A stretch of 64,000 bases of DNA from Pachyseris speciosa (GCA_016490735.1 JAEMWC010001628.1:53501-117500), one strand, 5' to 3'. Numbered from the stretch's first letter, positions 12,361 to 24,523 are shown. Notes: a model not told the origin generated them from the letters alone. Numbers and translations are program-made.

Positions 12361-12644
12361 CGTCACCAGTCTTCCCAGGCTCGGGAATGGAAAATCAAGA
12401 ATCCGGAGAAAGTAGGAACGCCGGAAAACCGGCCAGTGGTAGCCAGAAAAGGAAAATTAATCTTGAGCAAAGTAGAATAGAAATAAAAGCAGTTTTTCTT
12501 TTATAACATGTTTTATAAAGGTCGCACACCACACCCAGCACTCAAGGTCCCGAGATTGCTGTTACTCAATTTTTTTTTCCACGGCGGCAAAACAATAGTG
12601 GACGCATCTATATTTGAACATTTTCATGCGGTCTTCACGTGCAA

Positions 12645-13126
12645 GCTACAGATGATTGACAGCTGTACTCCACCTTCACTTTCAAGACGCGAGAACACTT
12701 TTTTCAAGATTGCTGAACCAAGAAGTCCTGACAAGAAATGAATGCTATACTTTGTTTCATTTCACGGTAAAACGCCTTTGCCTCGCCTTCAAGATCTCGT
12801 CTTGATGAAACCCGAGGGATGCCAGGAAAGAGGCCAGCATTATTGTTATTTTTTTGTGAACTGGCTACATTGAAGCCTATTGCTTCAGTTTTAGTACACA
12901 TTTCACGGTTTGAAAGGCAATTTTAAGTCTAATCGCAACTGCGATGCAACCCGCTAAGGGCAAAATGTACGCCTGTGATCCAGTCGAGGCAAAGACGTTT
13001 TCGCGCAAAATGAAACAACTGCTATAACATTCATTTCTTACCAGGACTTCTTGGTTCAGCCATCTTGAAAAAAGCGTTCATGCGCCTTGAAAGTAAAGGT
13101 GGAGTACAGCTGTCAATCATCTGTAG
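12645..13126. repeat. Long inverted repeat, arms about 107 bp
   Basis: The arm 12645-12753 matches the reverse complement of 13021-13126 with a few mismatches; both contain the accaagaagtcctg / caggacttcttggt block. The loop is about 267 bp and has no recognisable ORF. It is probably a foldback-type or MITE-like element, but I could not see a target-site duplication. Confidence 0.75.
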
Positions 13127-13901
13127 CTACAGAACGTCACGCAGTACTGCAGATTTTCCACACAAAAAAACAAGCACACAAAAACAAAAAAAAAAAAACA
13201 TGTACTACTTCAATATTTCTTATACACACTTTATTGAACCTCCCCAATGGGGCTTTTCAATCCATGCAATTCCTTAGTTTTTGGTCGGGATAATTTGCAG
13301 TCAAATATAAGGATCATTTCTGGTACTCGATCATTTAGGGCACAGTTTCGGGAGGATCATTTCTGGTAAGGGATCATTTGCGGTCCTGGTATTATTTTCG
13401 GCGCCGTACACTACTTCCACTTCCAACTTTAGAGAACAGTCATTATTGCGCAACTAATAGATGCACTGAAGCTTACAGAACTGTATTGACACTGGTTCAA
13501 TCGAGACGACGTTTTACTGGGCCAATTTTCACATCTTGACGAGACCCAGAAGTCTTGACAATTGTGCCCCAGATAGATCTTCCCAGATTTGTCAGAATTT
13601 GTGCTATTGCTGCTCTTAGAATTTAGAATTTCTCACTTCGAAATAAGGAGGCGTTTTTTTCATAGACTTGCGACATATTACAAATGTAATGGGCAAGTCG
13701 CATTTCGACAAATTAAAACTCGATTTAAGTACCTTATTGACGTGTTATTGATTGTCAGTGGATTGTTGAAAAGGCGATGCCAGGTCACCGATTATATCAT
13801 CTATCTGTTGGATTAATATCCCGCGGAAACAGTATGTGCATGAACAAGTTGTAACATTTTATCATCCACGGGAAGGGTTTGTTTACACAAACATGTGCAT
13901 T

Positions 13902-14104
13902 TGACTTCCTTAGCTTTACAGTAGCCTTCATTTGACCTCCCACTCAAAAGTAAGCACCATCCTGGGTAGGTTTTATTAAGGTATCAGTTACGGACATGTG
14001 GATGATAAGCACAAAAAATGACTTCCTTAGCTTTTCAGTAGCCTTCATTTGACCATCCACTCAAAAGTAAGCACCATCCTCGGTAGGTTTCATTAAGGTA
14101 TCAA
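13902..14104. repeat. Direct duplication, 87-bp copies 117 bp apart
   Basis: 13902-13988 and 14019-14104 share tgacttccttagctt through aaggtatca with about five differences. No coding potential is evident. A shorter tandem copy (ccatagagattt plus T-run) follows at about 14154-14235. Confidence 0.9.
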
Positions 14105-14279
14105 TACTTTTATGCGAAAATAATTACGTCTCCTTGTTAGACTGAAATAGTGCTCCATAGAGATTTTAAAAGTTTTTTTTATAAACCATCCATAGAGATT
14201 TCAAAAGTTTTTTTTTTTTTTTTTATAAACCATTGGTTACCTGCAGTAAGATTGAATATAGGGGCGTTCTTCGTTCTGC

Positions 14280-14687
14280 TAAGTCGACTTCGTGACCTCG
14301 GAAGAAAGATCAACCATGATCTACAACCAATTTTCATCAGTAGAAAGATCATTGACGAGCTAAGAGTTACGGAATTAAAGCCTCCCTTAGTGAGTCAGCA
14401 GTACGTAGTCTACGAATTCAGATGTGATTTGTGTGATACAAATTGTATCGGTTACCGGCGTGCCGCCACCTCCATCAGCGTGTTGAGGAACATAAACAAT
14501 CTGTAATCGGGAAACACTTCGAGGACGAGCATAATTTAAGGCCGTCGAACCTGCGTGAGAATTTTAAAATTCTTAAGAAATGCCGGAGCAAACTAGAGTG
14601 TTTAATTTTTGAAATGCTCTTGATTAAGAAGAAAAGACCGAAGTTAAACACCGAAAGTGACTCTATTCGCGCGAAACTCTTTGTGTG
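14280..14687 (+). mobile_element. Penelope-like element 3' end, third lineage (GIY-YIG)
   Basis: Two overlapping frames together give a PLE C-terminus: PPLVSQQYVVYEFRCDLCDT and CIGY from one, then RHLHQRVEEHKQSVIGKHFE and a tail ending in DSIRAKLFV with a stop at 14687 from the other. The CDLCD and HQRVEEHK motifs belong to GIY-YIG nicking endonucleases of PLEs. The frameshift lies near 14460. The sequence is clearly different from the PLEs at 4.5-7.3 kb and 21.5-22.4 kb. Confidence 0.85.
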
Positions 14688-15533
14688 AACACTAGACTCT
14701 CGCGATATTATTTCATCATTCACATTCTTATCATTCACATACACACCTATTTCTGTATATATGTAGTGTCAATTAAGTTAATGTATTCACAACCGGTCGT
14801 CGAAACGTCATGTAACGTTTTTATCGTTAATTTTCCTTTTGAAACTGCATACACAGCAGAAAAATTAGCTGCATAAGGGTATACATAATATATATGGTTT
14901 GGAGTGAACCATACTATAACCAGGTTCGACTCTTCCGACGTACACAGCAGCTGAAAAAGTAGTGGATTTGATATGGAGTTCAAATATATTATTGCAGTAA
15001 GTGGGAACATCAGTTATGATATGTTACCTATTTGGTTTTTCAATAGTTCCAGTGCTTTCAGTCAGTGCAACTGGCCATGGTAACCTAGCTTTGCACAGTA
15101 ATTGAAAGTACGCCCGTCACAAAACTGATGCATTGCCTCATGACTTTGTTTGGTCCACCGATCACTTTTCCTCTTCTTTTTTTTTTCTGACCTTGTTTAT
15201 TATTTAAGTTACAGCTCGTAACTCGGGTGAAAAATCATGCATCAAGGCTTTCGTCAAAAGAAATGAAATCGAGCTCTCCTTGACACATGAGGTTACTGTA
15301 AACTTTGCCCAGGATGAAATGTTTCTCCCTTTTGGGCTCTTTGGTGAGATGAATCATTAGTGATGTAGCAGCTGCCAAAAAAAAAACTGCTTACAAAATA
15401 CCAAACGCAGCGTAAAAAAAGATAATTTCAGTTAGGAATCCAGTAGTCTTCTGACATTTTGTCGCGCGAAGCTTCATTCGGGATCTCAAATATTAATTCC
15501 ATATTTTGCCTACATCAACATAAACCAATTTCC

Positions 15534-16650
15534 AGGGATATCTGTATCCGTTCCTGATTGGCTACATTTGTTATGCGCTTTGTGATCGGACATTAATATA
15601 CGTTCAAACGCGTTAAAGAGCAGTTTGAAAATTGAAAATCTTCTGCTTCAATAGGAGAACTCCTCAAGTGTGTTAAGGCTTGACCAATCTCTTAAACTGG
15701 CATAGTTTTGTTTTAAGGAGAAGGATTTATCCAATCGTTATGAAACTTAAATATTATTTAGGATATCTCACAATAAAAATGACCTATATCACATTAAAAG
15801 GCGGAGTTGCATTAAAATGTTCATTCTAAACATTTTGAAGCAGAAAGATTTTGGAATTTCTAAGTGCAAACGTTCCCCATTTTCAATAACACGTATCGGG
15901 ACGTCATTAATCAAGAGATGTCACGTGACACTTAAGACAACTTTCATGTGGTCAAACAGTAAAATACTCTTTTAATGAAAAATTTGTGATGAGAACAAGT
16001 CATCTTATATGCAGAAAATGGAAGCACTTTGAAATCTTTTCGGGGGGTCGCCATAGTCAAGCCTTTAACAATACACGTGAGTCGCTCTGGGTCTTTCTTG
16101 TTGGTAGAAATATATTCGTGAATTTCACGACAGGCTACGGTATATCTTTGATGTTCTGTGCCTTCTTGCTTCTAAGTTCCACGCGCTGACATTTAACCTA
16201 GGATTCGAGGTCTTCGGTCAGTTTTTCTCTGCATCTGGTTTGGACAGCCATTTCACTTTTATCGACGCATCAACAGCAGATTTTGTTTCTAACAGTGCTT
16301 TGTCCAGCCAAATCATTCGCTCTTTCCTCGTTTAATCTTGCTTGCTGCTTCAGCTTTGCTACAGAGTTTCTGCAGATGTATTTGTTTACGATCGATAACA
16401 AAGATATATTAAGACTTCTGCGATTACGTCGTCGAATTGTTCCCATCCCTTCGCGAACAATACTCTTTCGTTCGAGTCTCACATAGCCTTTAAGATATTT
16501 TGAAATGTAAAGCAAATCTCTTTGTTTTGTATAAAAGGACAAATTTATTCTTAGCGTTGCGTAGGATTGAGGATCTGTTGCGTAAGTAAGTCTCCAATCA
16601 CAAAGCGCGTAAGAAATCCAGTCAATCAGAAACGGATACAGATATCCCTG
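15534..16650. repeat. Inverted similarity pair (about 58 bp arms)
   Basis: 15534-15591 (cagggatatctgtatccgtt onward) matches the reverse complement of 16593-16650 at about 50 of 58 positions. Either these are degraded ends of a 1.1-kb element, or two inverted copies of one sequence. I recognise no gene between them; only short ORFs without domain motifs occur. Confidence 0.55.
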
Positions 16651-16705
16651 CAAAACCTGCTGGATATCAGAACAAGCCTTTGAGAGTCGTTGAGCAGACT
16701 CTGTA

Positions 16706-17076
16706 CCGTATTTCCTCGAATAAGCGCCAGGCTCTAATGCCTTCTCCCAATAAGCGCCCTCCCCCTCGGCCAAAATAGCAAATAAACACCACCCTCGAAT
16801 AAGGCCCAACTGGGCCTTCCGCTCACTTTTCGTAAATACTAGGATTAAAGGAAAACCTGTTTCTATTGTCATTTTATTTATAATATTTTAAGTTTCAACT
16901 ACACTGGCATTAGTATATGTAGAGGAACAGTTATTGTCCGTTAGGTCACTTCCAGTTATTTCTATCTTCTTGTACTTTCAGAGTTCTTTTATGTGCATAA
17001 CTAATGAAAATAAAGTTACAGTTCCTTTTTGGCCAAATTTTAAACAAGCACCGGGCGCTTATTCGAAGAAATACGG
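16706..17076. mobile_element. 371-bp MITE with TA target-site duplication
   Basis: The left end ccgtatttcctcgaataagc and the right end, ending gaagaaatacgg, are inverted repeats of about 23 bp, and TA lies directly outside on each side (16704-16705 and 17077-17078). TIRs plus a TA duplication fit a Tc1/mariner-type MITE. It has no ORF of its own. The 200-residue ORF at 16872-16270 on the minus strand runs across its left end into flanking DNA and is chimeric. Confidence 0.8.
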
Positions 17077-17705
17077 TATACCGGCCCGGTGGTTTGCACT
17101 ATCTGCGACGCAGGCTAGATCATGTCGGTTGCGCGAAAAAATAACCAGATTTACGGCTCGGTAATCATGGAACGGCAAAGAGAAGAATATAGATTCTTAT
17201 TTTTTAAGGGCGCATGCGTTTGCCAAAAATAAAATTTGATTGCCGGGAAATTTTTGCCATGATATTTGGAAGAGACAAACAAATTTTGTTAATCCTAGAG
17301 CGGAAAAGCCCTTTAACTACACACAAAAATAAAATCAGTGTCAGTAACAGGGAACCTGTGTGCCACAAAATAGTTTGAAATCTAAAAGTGGTTTGTAAGC
17401 AACGGTTTCGTAAAACATGGACAAGCAAGTCTCTGTTTCCATGGTGAACAATAATAATAATGATGATAATGATGATAATGATGATGAAAAACGTGCTTCC
17501 TGTTTATTCGTCTGCTGTCGAAATTTTTATTTTGGACATAGTGTTGCAATGCAGTTGGAGGGTTTTCTTCTTTCTTGCTCCGTTGTTCGAGCTGATGTGA
17601 ATGGCTGTTATCAGCGCTAAGCAAAGAGCTATTACTTGGGAATTAGTCATGTCTAGCAGATATGGACAATAATTTATTTATTTTATTTTTTTATTTCATC
17701 CGCAG

Positions 17706-20576
17706 TCTCTGACTTTGATCCTATTGGTGGGTTATGAAGCAGCTCCCCTCCCTGAACAGCCAAAAGTTACCTATCTGAGATCTCACTACAGACACGAATG
17801 CCCAAAGGACAATGTCATTGCTATCGAATGCACAACTTCCTCTGGCTGTAGACTAACATGGGGTAGGACTACAAAAACAAGTTCGGGTAGGTACACGTGC
17901 ATTACTCTTAGTATAATGGCAACCACCACTCTTAGATAACACTAAGGCTATATTCTTAGAAATAATTACTTATTTGGTTGGCTATTTGCTTAACACAAAA
18001 GACTCATTTGCTTTAGATTCGTGCAGGCAAATGCATTTGACATCTTGAAATCCAAAATACGCGCGAGAAATTTCGAAAAGTGAAAATAGGCCACAACAAT
18101 ACCCAATGTTTTGCTCACTTCAATTTGATTTCCAAATTTAGGATCAATTTACTGCAAGAGAGGAGGTTTCCTCTAAAATAACTGTAAGCTTGAGACGGCT
18201 AAATATATAATCCACTGGGCGCTGATTTTCCTTGGGAAGCTCTCAGGTGTAAGGTTGTTCAGTAACCTAGTTTTCCGCACTGAACCATATTTTTTTTTTC
18301 CGAGCAAACACGAGTGATTTACATTTATTGATTTGCCGATTTTAAAGGAAAGGGTTGAAAGACAAACAGGATATCAAGATTACTGAATCAAATTAACCTT
18401 TTTGTTGATGAATTGAAAGCGATTGTTTTTAATGTTTTTGAATCGAGGCAAAATGGAAATATTATTAAGGTTACCGGCCGCGTTACGAGCGAGGTAACAA
18501 CAAAATTCATTCAGCAGAAATACGGAAGGACAATGTACCAAGAAAAGGTGATTTATTCTACACGTAATGTAGGTGGCGGCGGTTTCTGAAAGCAAAGCCA
18601 AAACTTAAATAAAACAGCAACTTTTTAAGAAGCTGACGAACATAGTTCTTACATTAAAAGAACAAATGAAGAGATATATATTGGCTAGAAACGCTTTCAA
18701 AATAATACTGATCTGCCTGACAGGCGGCGTATATGAAATTTCTTACAAATAGTTTTTAATCTTTTTCTACATAGAATTTAAACTATTCAGTCGTGATGAT
18801 GGCAAGAAGAAATGTCTCCAATTTACCGACCCAGAGAATGGAAATCTGCATACACTAACAATAGGAGCAAATCGCACCTTGAATCTTACGGTGAGTTGTG
18901 TTTAAGGGAACATTTTACATCACGTGACCTGGGTATTTGACACCACCAGCAAAAAGCATTGGCCAGCCTTAACGCAAATCTAGGGTTAATGGTAGGGTTG
19001 CATAGGTTGAGTTAGGGTTAGGGTTAGGGTTAGGGTTAGGGTTAGGGTTAGGGTTAGGGTTAGGGTTAGGGCCAGGTTTAGGCTTAGAGTTGGGGTTGGT
19101 ATTTGGGCGTCGACAAGTCAGGTGACAGATATTCTCACCGCACTGCAACACCCTCGGGTGTCCAGCCATACGGTGCTGTGTTTGTTAAATCTAAAATATA
19201 AACTGTCCACCCCCTCTACTTGCACTTTGCGCTTGGTTTTCACATGGAGCTCTTGAAGGCTTGTACCAACTATCCTGCAACTCTAAATCCTCATCCTTTG
19301 CTTAGATTAACACCAAACTTTCTAGTGTTGCCAGCACAAATAACTAACATTAGTTCACCGAGTTTGCGATGTGAAAATGTGAAATAATCGGCAAAAACAA
19401 ATTTGATTAATAAACACTTAGGTCTTATTTCACCTTACCGTAAAGTGATGATATGAAATGTTACGTTAAGATTGTTTGGTTTAGTCTGGGCACTCTTAGA
19501 GTTCCTTACTAAACAGCCAGGGGTGAGATTGCGTACGCGCACATTCCATTACAGAGAAAATAGAAGTTATGATAATGTAAGGAGCCGAATCCATAGTAGT
19601 CCACAAAATTGGCGGCTGACGTTTCATCAAAGCATTTAGGAGTCGTTTCCCCACTGGCTACGTGACGTAGGGATTATTTCACTTTAGTGCACAAAATAGG
19701 CCGATGAAGTGACATAAAACAGTGCTTGGGTGCAGAGATTTAAACCAGTCATAGAGATCTAGTGGTTGGGAGGAGGCTGCGAGCTGTGATCACCACCTGT
19801 CCAAAGAGCTTCTGTTGGTTATAGCTACTACGCTTTCCATCTGTCAGATCTGGGCTTGAAGAATGGACGATTTGGAAGCAGAATACAGTATGAAACTTAT
19901 ACCTGCTGATTGGAAGGAATTTGCATTGATAGACTGGTGTACAACCAGTCATTAAAATTAGTGCGCTTCATTTACAAACTGACCGGTCTGGCAAAAGGAA
20001 AGGCTACTGACTAGGCAACCTTTATTTGGTTTGGGGGAGGGGGAGGGAGGGGGGAAGCGTCGTGTGGCGACCAAAGATGAGTTTCTTAAGGGTCGCGACT
20101 TCTCCTAATCCCCCAAAGGGAAGAAAAACTGAAAATTTACTTAACAGTTAGGAAACGAAGCATAAAGCAGTAAAAGAAATGCTACAAAGCATGAAATAAG
20201 TTATTAAGAAAAAGTCATTGCTTTGTGCCTGTGAGAGGTCAAACATGTGAATCACCATCGGCCTATTAACGGTATGTTCACACCCCGACTAAGCGAATAA
20301 TTGTTCTAAAAGGTCAATCGCTGTTTTTTATTACTCTTACAGGAGAAAGGATGCAACGAAAACGGAAACAAGGATTTTCTGTTCGTTGAAGATCCGTTTT
20401 ACGAGTTAAGAAAAAAAAATCTTTATGTGAGATTCGTATATCACCTGACTGTTGAGGGCAAAAAGATGTGCATTGGTGTGAGCGACTGCAACGGAAGTTT
20501 AACTCTAATTCCTGTTAAAGAATCTTCAGGGTCGCAGTGGCAGAGGCTTTGTAAATTAATATTATTTAAAATGTAA
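17706..20576 (+). CDS. Probable secreted cysteine-containing protein, three exons found
   Basis: Three exons fit together by splice sites and phase: 17706-17886 (acceptor ccgcag, donor GTAGGT, ends phase 1), 18775-18890 (acceptor tacatag, donor GTGAGT, ends phase 0) and 20343-20576 (acceptor ttacag, stop TAA at 20574). Together they encode about 175 residues. The N-terminus SLTLILLVGYEAAP looks like the second half of a signal peptide, so a short first exon with the start codon is missing; I could not place it. Six cysteines lie in the two outer exons and one in the middle one. The segments KKKCLQFTDPENG and KKMCIGVSDCNGSLTL recall the repeating strands of a beta-trefoil fold. That fold is inference and no family is recognised. 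A TTAGGG array lies in intron 2. Confidence 0.6.
19012..19070. repeat. Interstitial telomeric repeat (TTAGGG)n
   Basis: Nearly ten perfect TTAGGG units, with degenerate variants on both sides (18980-19010 and 19071-19100). It lies inside an intron between phase-matched exons, so it is not a chromosome end. Confidence 0.95.
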
Positions 20577-20692
20577 AAGTCACAAGGCTGGTGGCACTGG
20601 TGCTGGTGATAACCTGTGGTACCGCATGCAGTTTCCTTCAGTCTGCTACAATAGTTGAGTCTTGTTTTCTGTACGTAGTTTCTGTCGAGCCA

Positions 20693-20713
20693 CCCCCCCC
20701 CCCCCCCCCCCCC
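20693..20713. repeat. Poly-C run
   Basis: Twenty-one consecutive cytosines. Similar runs occur at 51070-51090, 53367-53380 and 60078-60090. Confidence 0.95.
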
Positions 20714-21479
20714 ACCTCCTTCCCTCCCCTTTTTTTCGGGAAATACCTTCAGTGTAATACTTAATAATAGGCATTTTTATTTCAACACCATACGTGGTAC
20801 CATACAACGAAAATGACTCCTACAATAGACAATATATTACCCGTTGCGATGTATTGGCATTTCAAGTTCCCTCATGTAAACTTGAGAAACACTTTTTTCA
20901 GTATTTTACCTAGGTGGACTCCATCACTTTTAGTGAGGTTATATATTAAGCGACTTGGCCTACCAGAGCTGGCCTTCTGTTGTAAATTGGAGTATCCATT
21001 TCCGCGTTTAAACGTACGAGTAGTTTTTTCTCTTAAGTAAGGTATTCTTACTCTGGTAGATAAACGAACAGAAATGTGTATTATCGGGTTTATGAAAACG
21101 CTTGAAAAACAATGTTATTCAATTGAGATAAGAGGAAAGCATTGTTTTTAGGGAATTAACCTTGTTTACATTTGTGAACTGAAAAGATTATATGTACTGT
21201 AAAGTTTGAAAGCCTGCTTGTCATGTTTCATTTTTATTTATTTATTTATTTATTTATTTTTTACTGAGTTTCACATAAACTTTGCTTATCCTTCTTCTAA
21301 AAGAGAGAATTACTAGCACCAAAAAATGAACTGAAAGAAAAAGTTTGCTGGCGAAGTCTGTTTTAATTCAAAGCAGGAAGACGGTATACTACCATTGGTA
21401 AATGTTCAGGATGAACAAAAATAAAGGAATTGTTCACCTTAATAGATGCGTGACACTCAAGTCGATACAAAATTTCAAA

Positions 21480-22440
21480 AAAATATATTAAATTGAGAAA
21501 AAAGTGTCAAAGTGACATCTTGTGAAAAAAAACAAATGTTTCGGGCATAACCCTAATTCAGTGTGAAAATCTTTAAATGTTTGCGCGACTGTAAAATTGA
21601 AAGAAACGTTACTAAGAGCTAAGCGCGCGGAAAAAAGGACGCGCGCGCGCCATATATAAGACACGAAAAACATTTTTTAGGCCGTCTGGTTGCATAGTGT
21701 CGAGCCTAAAAATGAGTTCCATTTCTAATTGTTTCCGTCTGGCATTGACACCAGCACATTTCCGCAAACCTTTAACAAGGATGTCAGATAGACTGTGGCC
21801 GGGAGAGTTAAAGTGCTCTACGATCGGGAAACTACTAGTGTTCTTTTGGACGCTTCGTAGATGTTCGCCGAAACCGGCGTTCGAGTAGAGTGAGACCGGT
21901 CTCCCCGATATATAACTGGGGACATCGACGGCACGAGATGCAGTACAGGATGTTCTCCGATTTACAGGTGAAGTGTTCACGGATGGTAGTCGTCTTCTTG
22001 GGTCCACGTACATGGACATCGGACATTGTGTACAAGCAAGTGCGGCAGCGGGGATGTCGACATGCGAAAGTTCCTGGGACCTCTGTCTGGAAACTGTCAG
22101 AGGTGTGTAACAGGATATCTCTCAGGCTACGATCACGTCGATGTGCAACTACAGGTGGAGCTGGAAAGATTGCTGCAATAGCAGGGTCACTCATCAGGAT
22201 GTTAAAGTTGCTGAGCAGAATGTGCTTAATACGCGAACTAAACGGGTGGTAGGTCAGCACCAGAGGAATCCTTTCTTCGTTGTTACGGACACGTTTAAAA
22301 AGTGCCTTTTGGCGGGTAACGGAGGACACCTTTTCCCGAGCATTACGCAGTAAATCCGAGGGATAGCCACGGCTTTCGAGAAAGATGGTCATTTCTTGGC
22401 ATTTCTGTAGGAAATCGTGACTATCGTGGCGTTTCGAGCG
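21480..22440 (-). mobile_element. Penelope-like element 3' half, second lineage (GIY-YIG)
   Basis: From 22392 downward the minus strand encodes the end of a PLE reverse transcriptase (IPLVLTYHPFSSRIK, then NFNILMSDP), a cysteine cluster (FACRHPRCRTCLY) and a GIY-YIG domain (ILYCISCRRCPQLYIGETGL). A frameshift near 21870 moves the rest into another frame, with FGEHLRSVQKN, FPIVEHFNSPGHS and MELIFRLDTMQPDGLN. It directly adjoins the 3' end of a different PLE at about 22440. It is truncated at its 5' end and non-functional. Confidence 0.9.
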
Positions 22441-24523
22441 TCGGAGCGAATCGAGGACTTGTGGATTATGTATGGTTTATATACAGAAAAATGGAGCTAC
22501 GCTATTGGTGGTAACATGGTAACGTGAAAAACAGGAATAAATTAATTGAATAACAAGCGCTCGCGGATACCGTGGGGATTAAGATTTGAAAAATCAATTA
22601 TTGCTCGAGATTTTTAGGGCTTTCCGTGGTACCTTGATAAATGGAAAGGCCGGAGATCGACATGTGTTGTTTGGAATGGCTAGGGAGATGAAAATGCCGA
22701 GCGACTGGTTTGAATGCATCTTTGTCATCTTTCTCAACATCACGGAGATGTTCTCGGAATCGGTCACCTAGTCGTCTTCCTGTTTCGCCGATGTATAACT
22801 TTTTGCATATTGTGCAGGTTACGTGAAGCGATCAGTGATCTTAACAGATCGCTTAGGGCCCGATATTTTGTCAGTGTTTTGAATGAAAGGACATGTTTTG
22901 CATCACGAGCGCGCACATTTAAAAGTGCCAGGTTGTTCAGTTGTTTTGAATGCGCTTCTACCAAGAAAGTTACCTACATTTTTGTCGCGTTTGAATGAAA
23001 TCAGCGTTGGTTGCGAAAAGATTCTAGCAGTTTTTGGATCATTTTGCGGTATCTTAAAGTTATTAAGAATGATGGCTTTAACTGGGTTATTATGAGGGTG
23101 AAATGTGAGGGTGAGTGGAATTCTGTCATTCTTTTCCTTTTGTGACGTCTGTAGTGCTGACTGTTGATCAATCTGCTGGACGCGGCGATGGCCCGATTAG
23201 ACCACAGAATCAGGATAGCCACTTTTCTCGAAGGCACATTTCCTCTGATTTGTTGGAAAAATCATTCCCAGAGTCATCACTACATAGACGTCGAAGTCTA
23301 AGAAATTGAGAATAGGGAATGGCGTTTTTGACATGAGATGGATGTGAAGATGAATACAACAAATACCTGTGAGAATCGGTGGTAGTTCACACTTGTACAT
23401 AAACCGTTGCCGCTGATAAAAACTTTGATATCAAGAAAGGCCAGCGAAGTTTCCGAAATTTCCCAGGTATATTTTAGAGCCGGCTGAAAGTGTTAAAACT
23501 AGTTCAGCTAGGCGGAGTAGGTTTCCGGGCTTGTTCCTTGACAGGCGTTGATCGAAAAAATACTTAAGTGCTTGAAGACCTTTGCCGTTTGGAATGACGG
23601 TGTATAGAGATGTAATATCCATAGTGAAAATTAGTTTGTCTTCGCCGATGAAATTGAAATCGAGGTAATTTTCATGTGCATGTTGACTGTCTAATGTAAG
23701 ATAGCAAAGATTTAACGATGGGCGCCATAATATTAGACAGCGAGTAGTCTCTGGGGATAGATTGTGGGGCGGGTGAAAGACACGCGCGCGCGAAGTTGCG
23801 AGGAGACTCGACGCCAAGGGGGCGCCAAAAATTAGCTCCCATGGCCGAAATTAGAGACTACTCGCTGTCTACCATAATCTTGTCTAAATAGCTACAAATA
23901 AGTTCGGTAGGGCAATTACAGGCAGAAACGTAAGGTCGACTCGGGTTGTTAGGTTTGTGGATTTTGGGTAAAAATTAAATGTACTAGGTTCTCGGAGTAG
24001 TAATTATGAGATTAGTAGCGGAAGCCGGCAATTCTTGTTTGACTATTAGGTCCTGAATCGCGTCTTTGACAATTTTTTGGTTGGTGGAAGTGAGATCTTT
24101 CTCGACTTTAGCATAAAAGGAGGTGTCAGAAAGTTGCCGCAAAGCTTCTTCTTGGTAAAGGTCGGACCGCAAAACAACTACCTCGCCGCCTTTGTCGGCC
24201 GATTTGACAATTATATCTTTCCGTTTGCTAAGATTTTTGAGCGCCGCCAACTCTTCCGAAGAAAGGTTGGAAAATTTAGTGTCACAATTGAATTTAAGGT
24301 TTTGAACGTCACGACGGCATTTTTTGATGAAAAAATCTAAAGAGGCGAACTGGCCCTCTGGAGGAGTCAATTTTTATTTGCGAACAAGAAGTGTATCAAA
24401 AATATCTTTGTCAGAGGTGTTAGAATCATCTTCTTTGTCGTGGAATAAAGCATTTAACTCAGTGCGGCGAAGGAATTCTTAGACGTCTTGGACTGAAAAT
24501 TTGGTGGTACGTTTGGAACAAAC
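22441..24523 (-). mobile_element. Penelope-like element, locus 2, main arm
   Basis: This is the same PLE lineage as at 4.5-7.3 kb. The fragment 24370-23984 has PEGQFASLDFFIKKCRRDV and KSADKGGEVVV; the fragment 23817-23431 has DKLIFTMDITSLYTVIPNGK. Compared with locus 1 it lacks about 230 bp at 23487, which removes the GTKMGP and YxDD palm motifs. A 137-bp MITE has inserted at 23735. The C-terminal linker follows at 23237-22760, then GIY-YIG remnants and a 3' untranslated region to about 22441, whose hammerhead-like motif has lost its stem. It cannot encode an active polymerase. Confidence 0.9.
23735..23871. mobile_element. 137-bp MITE inserted in the PLE, near-perfect 10-bp duplication
   Basis: Inverted ends agacagcgagtagtctct (23735-23752) and agagactactcgctgtct (23853-23870) enclose a GC-rich core. 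ccataatatt (23725-23734) and ccataatctt (23872-23881) flank it. The uninterrupted sequence gccataatcttgtc is present in the paralogous PLE at about 5612-5625. A 9-10 bp duplication suggests a Mutator-type element. Confidence 0.85.

Noticed and set aside
12043..12480. Overlapping ORFs with many Y, L, R and S residues
   Set aside because: They translate the 26-27 bp minisatellite in different frames.
16270..16872. 200-codon minus-strand ORF
   Set aside because: It runs from a MITE with a TA duplication into unrelated flanking DNA and shows no recognisable domain, so it is probably chance.
19012..19070. Chromosome end
   Set aside because: The TTAGGG run is short and has gene exons on both sides.
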